Source of the DNA: Pseudomonas alloputida
Lineage (GTDB): Bacteria; Pseudomonadota; Gammaproteobacteria; Pseudomonadales; Pseudomonadaceae
Assembly (NCBI RefSeq): GCF_021283545.2
Contig: NZ_CP128540.1
Coordinates: forward strand, 3,135,501-3,199,500
Reading direction: 5' to 3'
Length of the DNA: 64,000 bases
Below, piece by piece: positions 15,510-23,541 of this stretch. How positions within the stretch are numbered: the stretch's first letter is position 1; every line of letters begins with the position of its first letter. The translations under genes and the position numbers were made by a program. A model generated the notes under the pieces. The model ran no database searches, was not told the origin of the DNA, and worked only from the letters and a program-made list of their open reading frames with translations.

Positions 15510-16456
15510 GACGCTACCTGATCGGCCGCGTCGGCCAGGCCCTGCTGGTGTTGTGGGGGGCTTATACCATCACCTACTTCATCCTCTACCTGCTGCCCGG
15601 CGACACCTTGGCGATCATGCTGAGCGCCTCCGGCATGGAAGCCGACGGCCTGTCGCCCGAGGACCTGGCCAAAGCACGCACTTACTATGGGCTGGACAAA
15701 GGCTTGTTCGAACAGTATTTCGACCTGCTGTGGCGGGCCCTGCACGGCGACCTTGGCCAATCGCTGTCGCTGGGCCGACCGGTCACGGCACTGTTGGCCG
15801 AGCGCCTGCCGCAGACCCTGGCCCTGGCCGGTGCCGCCATTGCCCTGTCGCTGTTGGCGGGTGTCGGCCTTGCCTGTCTGACCGCCTACCTGCAATGGCG
15901 TCCACTGAAGACTGCACTGGCGCGCCTGCCCTCGCTGGGCTTCTCGGTGCCGGTGTTCTGGATGGGCCTGCTGCTGATCCAGGTGTTCGCCTTCGCGTTG
16001 GGCTGGTTTCCGGCCACGGGCAGCCAAGGCCTGGCCAGCCTGGTGCTGCCGGCCATCACCCTGGCGATCCCCAGCGCTGCGGTGTACGCCCAGGTGCTGC
16101 AGCGCGGCTTTCAGGGCGTGTGGCAGGAGCCGTACATCACCACCGCCTTCGCCAAGGGCCTTAGCCGGGCCCAGGTTCAGGCACGCCATGGCCTGCGCAA
16201 CGCGGCGCTGCCGCTATTGACGCTGGTCGGCCTGCAAGTCGGCAATACCGTGTCCGGGGCTGTATTGGTGGAAACCATCTTCTCGCGCAACGGCGTCGGC
16301 CGTCTGGCCCAGGAGGCCGTGCTGCGCCAGGACATACCCGTGGTGCTGGCGATCGTCGGGGCGTCGGCTGCGGCCTTCGTGGTGGTGAACCTGCTCGTCG
16401 ATCTGTTCTATCCCTACCTCGACCCGCGCATCACCCACACCGCGAAGGTGAACTGA
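15506..16456 (+). CDS. ABC transporter permease, DppB type
   Basis: 316 aa, about six membrane segments beginning with RVGQALLVLWGAYTITYFI. The long periplasmic loop after TM1 and the EAA-type loop (PYITTAFAKGLSRAQVQARHGLRNAALPLL region) identify the DppB/OppB half of a family 5 importer. It overlaps the binding-protein gene by 4 bp and is followed after 1 bp by the second permease. Confidence 0.93.
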   Translation: MRRYLIGRVGQALLVLWGAYTITYFILYLLPGDTLAIMLSASGMEADGLSPEDLAKARTYYGLDKGLFEQYFDLLWRALHGDLGQSLSLGRPVTALLAERLPQTLALAGAAIALSLLAGVGLACLTAYLQWRPLKTALARLPSLGFSVPVFWMGLLLIQVFAFALGWFPATGSQGLASLVLPAITLAIPSAAVYAQVLQRGFQGVWQEPYITTAFAKGLSRAQVQARHGLRNAALPLLTLVGLQVGNTVSGAVLVETIFSRNGVGRLAQEAVLRQDIPVVLAIVGASAAAFVVVNLLVDLFYPYLDPRITHTAKVN

Positions 16457-16457
16457 G

Positions 16458-17366
16458 ATGACCCTCGACATACCCCTGTCACCCCTCGACACCGCGCCCT
16501 CCGAGCCCCGCCCTGCCGCCACCTGGAGGCGTCGCACACGTTGGCAGCGCGCATACCAGATGTTGGCCCCGCTGCTGCGCCGACCCGGTTTCAGCCTGGC
16601 GCTGCTGATCGTACTGTTCGCCCTGCTTTGCGCGCTGGCCCCGCACTGGCTCAGCAGCTTCGATCCCTACGCCACCGCACCCGCCGACAAGCTCAGTCCA
16701 CCCAGCCTGGCGCACTGGTTCGGCACCGACGAACTGGGCCGCGACCTCTACACCCGGGTGGTGTATGGCGCGCGCCTGTCGGTGCTCGCCGCCCTGCTGG
16801 CGGTGGCCATCGCCTTGCTGGGCGGCTTGGGCCTGGGCGTGCTGGCCGGTTTTGCCGGCGGGCACGTCGACGCCGCGCTGATGCGCCTGATCGACGTATT
16901 GCTGGCCCTGCCCGGCCTGCTGTTGGCCCTGGCCATCGTCACCGCCATTGGCTTCGGCACCGTGCCGGTGGCCGTCGCCGTGGGCGTCGGCATCCTGCCC
17001 GGTTTTGCCCGCACCACCCGAGCCGAAGTGCTGCGCATCAAGACCCTGCCCTTTGTGGAAGCCGCACGCCTGTGCGGTGCCAGCTGGGCACGCACCCTGC
17101 TGCGCCATGTACTGCCCAATGCCTGGAGCCCGGTAGCGGTGCTCGCCACCCTGGACTTCGGCGCTGCCATCCTGGCCACGGCCGGGCTAAGTTTCCTCGG
17201 CTTTGGCGCGGCGCCACCCGCCGCGGAATGGGGCACGCTGATCGCCAACGGCCGTCACTTCCTCATCACCGCCCCTTGGCTATCCCTGCTACCGGGGCTG
17301 TTCGTGGTGGCCGTGGTGTTCAGCCTCAACCACCTGGCGCGCAGCGCCGAGGAGCATGCCCGATGA
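16458..17366 (+). CDS. ABC transporter permease, DppC type
   Basis: 302 aa. An Arg-rich cytoplasmic N-terminus is followed by six membrane segments. The marker HWFGTDELGRDLYTRVVYGAR is diagnostic of DppC/OppC, and the EAA loop includes FVEAARLCGASWARTLLRHV. It pairs with the preceding DppB-type permease. The stop overlaps the ATPase start by ATGA. Confidence 0.93.
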   Translation: MTLDIPLSPLDTAPSEPRPAATWRRRTRWQRAYQMLAPLLRRPGFSLALLIVLFALLCALAPHWLSSFDPYATAPADKLSPPSLAHWFGTDELGRDLYTRVVYGARLSVLAALLAVAIALLGGLGLGVLAGFAGGHVDAALMRLIDVLLALPGLLLALAIVTAIGFGTVPVAVAVGVGILPGFARTTRAEVLRIKTLPFVEAARLCGASWARTLLRHVLPNAWSPVAVLATLDFGAAILATAGLSFLGFGAAPPAAEWGTLIANGRHFLITAPWLSLLPGLFVVAVVFSLNHLARSAEEHAR

Positions 17367-18982
17367 GCCAGTCACCCCTGATCGAGGTCCGCGACCTAAG
17401 CGTCAGCTACAGCTTCGCCGGGCAACGCAGCCAGGCCCTGCGCCAGCTGTCGTTCAGCCTGGTCCAGGGCGAGACCCTGGCGGTGGTGGGCGAGTCAGGC
17501 TCGGGCAAATCGACCCTGGCCAACGCCCTGCTTGGTCTGTTGCCGGGCAATGCACGCATCGACCAAGGCCAGTTATGGGTCGATGGTGTCGATATGGCGC
17601 AAGCCAGCGAACGCGCCAGGCGCCAGTTGCGCGGGCGCACCATCGGCCTGGTGCCGCAAGACCCAATGGTCAGCCTCAACCCCACCCAACGGATCGGCCA
17701 GCAAATCGCCGAGGCGCTGCAGCTGGCGCGTGGACGACGCTATCCAGGCCAAGAGGCCAAGGTGCTGGCGCTGCTGGACCAGGTCGGCCTCGACGAGCCG
17801 GCGCTGCGTGCGCGGCAGTACCCCCATGAGCTGTCCGGCGGCATGCGCCAGCGGGTGCTGATTGCCATCGCCCTGGCCGGCGAGCCACGGTTGATCATCG
17901 CCGACGAGCCCACCAGTGCGCTGGACGTGACTGTGCAGCGGCGTATTCTCGATCACCTGCAACTGCTGGTCGCCGAGCGCGGCATCTCGCTGCTGATCAT
18001 CACCCATGATCTGGGCATGGCCTGTGACCGCGCCGACCGCCTGCTGGTGATGAAGCAGGGTGAGCAGGTCGAACACGGCTCGCCCCGGCAGATCCTCTGG
18101 GGCGCCCGGCAACCCTACACCCGCGCCCTGCTCGATGCCGCGCCGGCCTTCGTGCCACGGCGCAGGCCAGCCGCACCGCGGGGCCAGACGCCACTGCTGC
18201 GCCTGAGCCATGTCGGCAAACGGTTCGAGCTGCCCGGCAAAAACGAGCATTACACTGCCCTGCACGACCTGAGCCTTGAACTGCATGCCGGGCAGACCCT
18301 GGCGATTGTCGGCGAATCCGGCTCGGGCAAGAGCACCGCCCTGCGCATCGCCCTGGGCCTGGAGAAGCCCAGTCAAGGGCAGGTGGTGTTCGCCGGCGAG
18401 GACGTCACCGGTTACACCTGGAGCCAGTTCCGCCCCTTGCGCCGGCGTATCCAGCTGGTGCAGCAAAACCCGTTCGCCGCGCTCGACCCGCGCTTCACCG
18501 TGTTCGACAGCGTCGTCGAGCCGCTGGTCTCTTTCGGCCTGCTCCGGGGCGAGGCACTAGAGCGCAAGGCCCGCGAGCTGATCACACGGGTGCAATTGCC
18601 AGTGCAGTTCCTCGATCGCCTGCCCAGGGAATTGTCAGGTGGCCAGCGCCAACGCGTGGCGATTGCACGGGCGTTGGCACTGGAGCCAGAGGTGCTGCTG
18701 CTCGATGAGCCAGTCAGTGCACTGGACGTGTCTGTGCAGGCGCAGATCCTCGCCCTGCTGGACGAATTGCAGCGCGAGCTCGGCATGGCCTATGTGCTGG
18801 TCTCCCATGACCTGGCGGTGGTGGCGAGCATGGCAGACCAGGTGCTGGTGCTACGGCGCGGGCAGGTGGTCGAGCAAGGGCCGGCGCTGCAGGTGCTCAG
18901 CAAGTCGGCCAGCGCCTACACACGGGCGCTGATCGACGCGATACCAGGGCATTCACGCAGCATGTTGCCCGTGGCGATTTAA
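17363..18982 (+). CDS. Fused double ABC ATPase (DppD-DppF type)
   Basis: 539 aa with two complete nucleotide-binding domains. Domain 1 (about 8-250) has Walker [10 protein letters not shown], signature LSGGMRQR and Walker [13 protein letters not shown]. Domain 2 (about 280-535) has [18 protein letters not shown] and [12 protein letters not shown]. It is therefore a natural fusion of DppD and DppF, as in several pseudomonad family 5 importers, and supplies both ATPase sites. The true start is the ATG within the ATGA overlap; a much longer open frame upstream is a shadow of the permease. Confidence 0.94.
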   Translation: MSQSPLIEVRDLSVSYSFAGQRSQALRQLSFSLVQGETLAVVGESGSGKSTLANALLGLLPGNARIDQGQLWVDGVDMAQASERARRQLRGRTIGLVPQDPMVSLNPTQRIGQQIAEALQLARGRRYPGQEAKVLALLDQVGLDEPALRARQYPHELSGGMRQRVLIAIALAGEPRLIIADEPTSALDVTVQRRILDHLQLLVAERGISLLIITHDLGMACDRADRLLVMKQGEQVEHGSPRQILWGARQPYTRALLDAAPAFVPRRRPAAPRGQTPLLRLSHVGKRFELPGKNEHYTALHDLSLELHAGQTLAIVGESGSGKSTALRIALGLEKPSQGQVVFAGEDVTGYTWSQFRPLRRRIQLVQQNPFAALDPRFTVFDSVVEPLVSFGLLRGEALERKARELITRVQLPVQFLDRLPRELSGGQRQRVAIARALALEPEVLLLDEPVSALDVSVQAQILALLDELQRELGMAYVLVSHDLAVVASMADQVLVLRRGQVVEQGPALQVLSKSASAYTRALIDAIPGHSRSMLPVAI

Positions 18983-18990
18983 CGGTTGTG

Positions 18991-19016
18991 CCGTGCGGCA
19001 CTGACGTGTCGCACGG
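18991..19016 (+). terminator. Hairpin after the importer operon
   Basis: CCGTGCG and CGCACGG pair around a 12-base loop, 9 bp after the ATPase stop. It is a weak terminator or mRNA 3-prime protector; transcription may continue into the monooxygenase genes. Confidence 0.4.
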
Positions 19017-19054
19017 ATCGACCCTTGGTGCACATCTGAAAAGAGGTATTGACC

Positions 19055-19126
19055 ATGAGTAAACGGCAGTTCCATCTCGGCGCCATGAACCACGGCGTCG
19101 GCCACAAAAGGAGTTCCATTGCATGA
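19055..19126 (+). pseudogene. 24-codon remnant of a NtaA/DszA-type monooxygenase gene
   Basis: The ATG at 19055 has AGAGG upstream and opens MSKRQFHLGAMNHGVGH, then KRSSIA and a stop. The first 17 residues read like the N-terminus of NtaA/SnaA/DszA-family flavin monooxygenases (compare MSKRQIKLGALTMGSGG of the intact gene ending at 20321). The rest of about 430 codons is gone. The stop overlaps the ATG of the next monooxygenase, so the remnant is now positioned as a translated leader. It is either a deletion scar or a retained coupling peptide. Confidence 0.6.
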
Positions 19127-20223
19127 GCCTCGAATTCATTGGCCTGATCGGCCCCCATGAAAGCAGCGAATCACAGGCGCCGCGCGGACCGCAGGTTGAC
19201 CTGGGCTTCATCAAGGCCTTCGCCCAGGCCCAGGAGTACGCCGGCTTCGACAAGGCCCTGCTGGCGGTGAATACCAGCGCGCCAGACTCGATGATTCTCG
19301 CCAGCTACGTGGCCGCGCTCACCGAGCGCATCGGCCTGCTGGTGGCACACCGCCCCGGCTTCCAGGCACCGACCTTCGCTGCCCGCCAATTCGCCACCCT
19401 CGACCAGCTCAGCCGCGGCCGTGCTTCGATCAACGTGATAACCGGTGGCGACAGCGGCGACCTGCAGCGCGACGGCGACTTTCTCGACAAAGATGCCCGC
19501 TACGCACGTACCGACGAATACCTCGATGTGCTGCGTAACACCTGGACCCAGACGTCGCCCTTCGACCACCACGGCGACCACTACCGGGTAGAGGACAACC
19601 TGACCTTGGTCAAACCCGTGGGCAAGCTGCCGGTGTACTTCTCCGGCGCCTCGGACGCGGCGGTAGAAGTCGCGGCCAAGCATGCCGACGTCTACATGAT
19701 GTGGGGCGAGCCGCTGGAGCAGGTGCGCGAACGCATCGCCCAGGTGCGCAAGGCCGCCGCTCGCCATGGGCGTGAGCAGCACATTCGCTTCAGCCTGTCG
19801 CTGCGGCCGATCCTGGGGGCCACCGAGGAGGAAGCCTGGGCCCGCGCTGAACGCATCCTGGCCGATGCACAGCAGCGTATTGGCATCCGCCAGGGCAACC
19901 GCCGCGAGAAGAATTTCGGCAAGAGCAACGTGGGGTCCGAACGCCTGGTGCAACTGGCCAGTCAGCGCAAGGTCCACGACACTCGGCTGTGGACAGAGAT
20001 TGCCGCACTGGGTGGCGGGGCCGGTAATTCCACCTCGCTGGTCGGTACCGCCGAACAGGTCGCCGAAGCGACGCTGGCGTACTACGACCTGGGCGTGAGC
20101 ACGTTCCTGTTCCGTGGCTTCGATCAGTTGCGTGATGCCGTGGAGTATGGGCAGGCGCTGATTCCGCGGATTCGGGCGCTGGTAGCAGACCAGGAAGCCG
20201 GTCGCAGCACCCGCAGCGCCTGA
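19123..20223 (+). CDS. FMN-dependent monooxygenase, SsuD (alkanesulfonate monooxygenase) family
   Basis: 366 aa, with AAAGGAG upstream and start in an ATGA overlap with the remnant. It is a luciferase-like TIM barrel. FDKALLAVNTSAPDS, GRASINVITGGDSGDL and PVYFSGASDAAVEVAAKHAD are typical of SsuD, the FMNH2-dependent enzyme that releases sulfite from alkanesulfonates. It needs a flavin reductase, not seen in the window. A REP pair follows and separates it from the convergent monooxygenase. Confidence 0.9.
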   Translation: MSLEFIGLIGPHESSESQAPRGPQVDLGFIKAFAQAQEYAGFDKALLAVNTSAPDSMILASYVAALTERIGLLVAHRPGFQAPTFAARQFATLDQLSRGRASINVITGGDSGDLQRDGDFLDKDARYARTDEYLDVLRNTWTQTSPFDHHGDHYRVEDNLTLVKPVGKLPVYFSGASDAAVEVAAKHADVYMMWGEPLEQVRERIAQVRKAAARHGREQHIRFSLSLRPILGATEEEAWARAERILADAQQRIGIRQGNRREKNFGKSNVGSERLVQLASQRKVHDTRLWTEIAALGGGAGNSTSLVGTAEQVAEATLAYYDLGVSTFLFRGFDQLRDAVEYGQALIPRIRALVADQEAGRSTRSA

Positions 20224-20229
20224 TCTGCA

Positions 20230-20310
20230 CCGGCCTCTTCGCGACGAAGGACGTTCCTACAGGTGATTGAAGATTCCTGTAGGAACGGTTGTTAGCCGCG
20301 AAGAGGCCGG
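20230..20310. repeat. Inverted REP pair of P. putida type
   Basis: Two copies of the REP core (ccggcctcttcgcg and cgcgaagaggccgg) face each other, each followed inward by TTCCTACAGG or its complement. They can fold into one long stem between two convergent genes. Such elements mark 3-prime ends in P. putida, so this probably serves as a bidirectional terminator. Confidence 0.7.
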
Positions 20311-20320
20311 CCCAGGCGAT

Positions 20321-21640
20321 CTAGCGGCCAGACCGCGGTATCGCCAACCCCAAGCTTTCCCGAAGGGTCGTGCCCTCATACGCCGTGCGATACACCCCAC
20401 GTGCCTGCAGCAACGGTACCACTTCTTCGGTAAACCGCCGGAACTGGCCAGGATGACCAATGTAGATATTGAACCCATCCAGCGCCCGCGCTTCGAACCA
20501 CTCGGCCATCTTCGCCGCCACGGTTTCGGCCGAACCAACGAAGGCCCCTGGCCGTAACTGACGGCCAAACTCAACAGCCTGACGCAGACTGAAGGCCTTG
20601 TCCCGCGCCTGGTCGGCAATACGCTTGGCATTCGTGAAAAAGCTGCTCCGTGCAAACTCCAGGCTCTCTTGCGGGAACGGGGCATCCAGGTCGTACTGGC
20701 TGAAATCATGCCAGCCGAAGTTGCGCCCGAATTCCTTCAACGCCAGTTCGAAACTGTGGTCGGCCTGATGGTAATGGCGCTCGATCTCACGGGCGTGGGC
20801 GTCGTTGTCACCCACGTAGATCTCCGCGCCGGGCAATACCAGCAACTGCTCCGGGTCGCGACCCAGGCGCGCGGCGCGGCGCTTGATGTCGCGGTAGAAG
20901 GCCTGGCCCTGCTCGATGCTGGCGGCGTGGGTGAACACCACATCAGCCGTGGCGGCCCCGAGCGCTCGGCCTTGTTCGGAATCGCCCGCCTGGAAGATCA
21001 CCGGCTGCCCCTGGGGCGAGCGCTGGATGTTGAGCGGGCCGACGACCGAGAAATGCTTACCCTTGTGGTTGAGCGCATGCAGCTTGGTCGGGTCGAGGAA
21101 CCGGCCACTGGCCCGATCACGGGGGAAAGCATCGTCTTCGTACGACTGCCACAGCCCCTGCACGACTTGCACATGCTCCTCGGCACGGGCGTAACGGGTG
21201 TCGTAGTCGTAATGCTCGTCGAGCCCGTAGTTACCGGCAGTGCCGGCATCGCCGCTGGTGACCACGTTCCACCCTGCACGGCCCTTGCTGATCAGGTCCA
21301 GCGAAGCCAGGCGGCGGGCGACGTTGAAGGGCGCGTTGTAAGAAGTGGTAAGGGTACCCACCAGGCCGATATGGCGGGTGCTGACCGCCAGAGCCGAGAG
21401 CAGGGTCAACGGTTCCAGCCGATTGAGATAGTGCGAAGGCGAGCCGGGGGTGATGAACTGGCTGTCGACGATGAACATCAGGTCGAACAACGCGGCTTCC
21501 GCCTGCCGGGCGATGGCGATGTACCAGTCGATGTTCACGCTGGCGTCGGCGGGCAGTTCGGGGTCGAGCCACAGGTTGTGCCGGCCCGGGCCGCCACTGC
21601 CCATGGTCAGGGCGCCAAGTTTGATCTGTCGTTTGCTCAT
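20321..21640 (-). CDS. NtaA/SnaA/DszA-family FMN-dependent monooxygenase
   Basis: 439 aa from MSKRQIKLGA, with AGGAACTCCC upstream; an in-frame start 8 codons earlier has no ribosome site. It is a bacterial luciferase-like fold. The motifs GAGRHN-like opening, GRAGWNVVTSGDAG and VIFQAGDSEQGRALGA are family hallmarks. Relatives oxidise nitrilotriacetate, dibenzothiophene sulfone or dialkyl sulfones with FMNH2. In this setting it probably desulfurises an organosulfur compound taken up through the SsuA-like protein encoded just upstream. Confidence 0.88.
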   Translation of the reverse strand: MSKRQIKLGALTMGSGGPGRHNLWLDPELPADASVNIDWYIAIARQAEAALFDLMFIVDSQFITPGSPSHYLNRLEPLTLLSALAVSTRHIGLVGTLTTSYNAPFNVARRLASLDLISKGRAGWNVVTSGDAGTAGNYGLDEHYDYDTRYARAEEHVQVVQGLWQSYEDDAFPRDRASGRFLDPTKLHALNHKGKHFSVVGPLNIQRSPQGQPVIFQAGDSEQGRALGAATADVVFTHAASIEQGQAFYRDIKRRAARLGRDPEQLLVLPGAEIYVGDNDAHAREIERHYHQADHSFELALKEFGRNFGWHDFSQYDLDAPFPQESLEFARSSFFTNAKRIADQARDKAFSLRQAVEFGRQLRPGAFVGSAETVAAKMAEWFEARALDGFNIYIGHPGQFRRFTEEVVPLLQARGVYRTAYEGTTLRESLGLAIPRSGR

Positions 21641-21697
21641 GGGAGTTCCTGTTGGATGGTCCATATCTGAATGCCGCCGCGGTCCTTGCGCAGCGGC

Positions 21698-22636
21698 CTA
21701 GTTATTGCCGAATGCTGCGTTGAACGAGGTATCGAACAGGCTTTGCGCCGGGTATGCCTTGATCAGCCCGAGCCCGGAGAAGAAATCCACGGTTTTCTGC
21801 GCATCGGCGATCACCTGCGGGTCCAGCGGCGCGAGGTCGGTGCGTGCACGGGCGAACCAGGCACGGGCGATGTCGCGATCAGCACGGGTGAGCTTGGCCC
21901 ACGCGTCGGCGTAGGCCTCGGTATTGGCGGGGGCGCTCAAGGTCCAGTCACGGGCCTTTTTCAGGCGCTGGAGGAAATCGGCGATCTGCGCTCGCTTGAG
22001 TTCCACCGCCTTGCTGTTGGCGACCACGAAGCTCTGCGCCGGGATCACCCCATCGGCGGTGGCCAGCACCCGGGCGCCTTGCCGCTCCTGCTGAGTGACG
22101 TAAGGCTCCCAGGTGGCGATCACATCCACCGAACCACCGTCCAAGGCGTGGGATGCATCCAGCGCACTGAGGTAACGCAGCTCCACGGCATCACGCGGCA
22201 CCCCGGCCTTGTCCAGGGCACTGAACAGCAATTGCTGGCTCCACGAGCCTTTCCAGATGGCCGCGCGTTTGCCGCGCAGGTCCTGCAGGCTGTGGATCGG
22301 AGAATCCTTGCGCGCCAGGATGGCCACGCCTTCGAGGTTCTGCCGGCTGACCGCAATCACCTTGATCGGCGCCCCCAAGGCACCGAGGAACAGGGGCGGC
22401 GCGTCGCCCAGCAGGCCAATATCGAGACTGCCGACGTTGAGCGCTTCGGCCACCGGGGAGCCTGCGGTGAACTGCTTCCACTCCAGGGTGTAAGGCAGTT
22501 GTTCTAGCACGCCGGCGGCTTCCATCACGGCACGAGCGTTGTAACTCTGGTCACCGACCACCAGGGTCTGGGCGGCGGCGGCAAGGCTGAAAGTGGTGGC
22601 CAACACGGTGGCGGCCAGCTGTTTGAAGTAACGCAC
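21698..22636 (-). CDS. Aliphatic-sulfonate-type ABC substrate-binding protein (SsuA-like) 3
   Basis: 312 aa. The start is GTG at 22636, with GGAGACGAAC just before it. A signal peptide is cut at about residue 22 (LAAAAQTLVVG). The fold is SsuA-like: DLRGKRAAIWKGSWSQQLLFSA and VDVIATWEPYVTQQERQGA. It probably forms an operon with the monooxygenase 57 bp downstream. As with the other two, no permease or ATPase accompanies it. Confidence 0.86.
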   Translation of the reverse strand: MRYFKQLAATVLATTFSLAAAAQTLVVGDQSYNARAVMEAAGVLEQLPYTLEWKQFTAGSPVAEALNVGSLDIGLLGDAPPLFLGALGAPIKVIAVSRQNLEGVAILARKDSPIHSLQDLRGKRAAIWKGSWSQQLLFSALDKAGVPRDAVELRYLSALDASHALDGGSVDVIATWEPYVTQQERQGARVLATADGVIPAQSFVVANSKAVELKRAQIADFLQRLKKARDWTLSAPANTEAYADAWAKLTRADRDIARAWFARARTDLAPLDPQVIADAQKTVDFFSGLGLIKAYPAQSLFDTSFNAAFGNN

Positions 22637-22932
22637 GTTCGTCTCCAGATACCCGCTTGGGGCATGCGAGGCGATCCGCGCGTGCGGTCTCGTCTGTTAT
22701 TGTTTATAGCTCCGAGGTATTAACGGAGTATTCTTTATAATCTAATCAGTGTTACTCATCCTGTGAAATGCACGTTGGGTATATCCTCATGCTTTTCACT
22801 GCGGCAATTTCAAAACAAACGGTCCATCCTGTAAATGCATATTTTGCATATTAGCTTATGTTTATTTTGCATTTTGAGAATAGAAAAAAGGTTTGCTAGG
22901 GTTAACTGAAACCTGAGAGCAGAGCCTGAACC
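22637..22932. promoter_or_regulatory. AT-rich divergent promoter region, ssuA-like 3 / mdo
   Basis: No gene is seen in these 296 bp. The segment 22825-22880 is strikingly AT-rich and repeats TGCATATT/TGCATTTT, including the palindrome AATGCATATTTTGCATATT. It is a likely binding area for a sulfur regulator (CysB or a LysR), though no consensus can be proven by eye. Confidence 0.35.
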
Positions 22933-23541
22933 ATGACCGAACCCCTGCACCCGCAGCGCTTGCGCCACTTCATCGACCACCTCGCCACGCTGCTTGACCA
23001 ACAGCCTGACGAAGCCACCCTTCTCGACGCAGGCCAAGGCCTGCTGGCCGATCTGGTCGCCCATGACGACTGGCTGCCGAACGACCTCGCCCAGCCCGAC
23101 CCGCAGCGCTATCAGCAATACCTGCTGCACTGCGACTCGCGCCAACGTTTCTCGGTGGTGAGCTTCGTCTGGGGCCCGGGGCAGCAAACACCGATCCACG
23201 ACCACCGGGTCTGGGGGCTGATCGGCATGCTGCGCGGTGCCGAGCACGCTCAGGGATTCGTGCGTGACGCCAGAGGCGCTTTGTTGCAAGAGGGGGCCCC
23301 CATCCGTCTGGTGCCCGGCCAGGTGGAAGCGGTGTCGCCGCGCATCGGCGACATTCATCAGGTGAGCAATGCGTTCGCCGACCAGGTATCGATCAGCATT
23401 CACGTCTATGGCGGCAACATCGGCGGTGTCAAGCGCGCGGTGTACGCCTTGGATGGCAGCGAAAAACCGTTTGTCTCCGGCTATTCCAATACCCGCCTGC
23501 CAAACATCTGGGACCTGTCCAAAGAGAACCCTGCCCCATGA
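22933..23541 (+). CDS. mdo: 3-mercaptopropionate dioxygenase (thiol dioxygenase, cupin)
   Basis: 202 aa. The iron ligands His89, His91 and His142 fall at exactly the positions known for the P. aeruginosa 3-mercaptopropionate dioxygenase. The Ser155-His157-Tyr159 outer-sphere triad is also present (VSISIHVYG). The reaction is O2-dependent oxidation of a thiol to its sulfinate; cysteine may be a poorer substrate. It overlaps the tandem rhodanese by 4 bp, the same partner as in P. aeruginosa (family knowledge). Together they would convert the sulfur of thiols to sulfinate and sulfane or sulfite. Confidence 0.88.
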   Translation: MTEPLHPQRLRHFIDHLATLLDQQPDEATLLDAGQGLLADLVAHDDWLPNDLAQPDPQRYQQYLLHCDSRQRFSVVSFVWGPGQQTPIHDHRVWGLIGMLRGAEHAQGFVRDARGALLQEGAPIRLVPGQVEAVSPRIGDIHQVSNAFADQVSISIHVYGGNIGGVKRAVYALDGSEKPFVSGYSNTRLPNIWDLSKENPAP

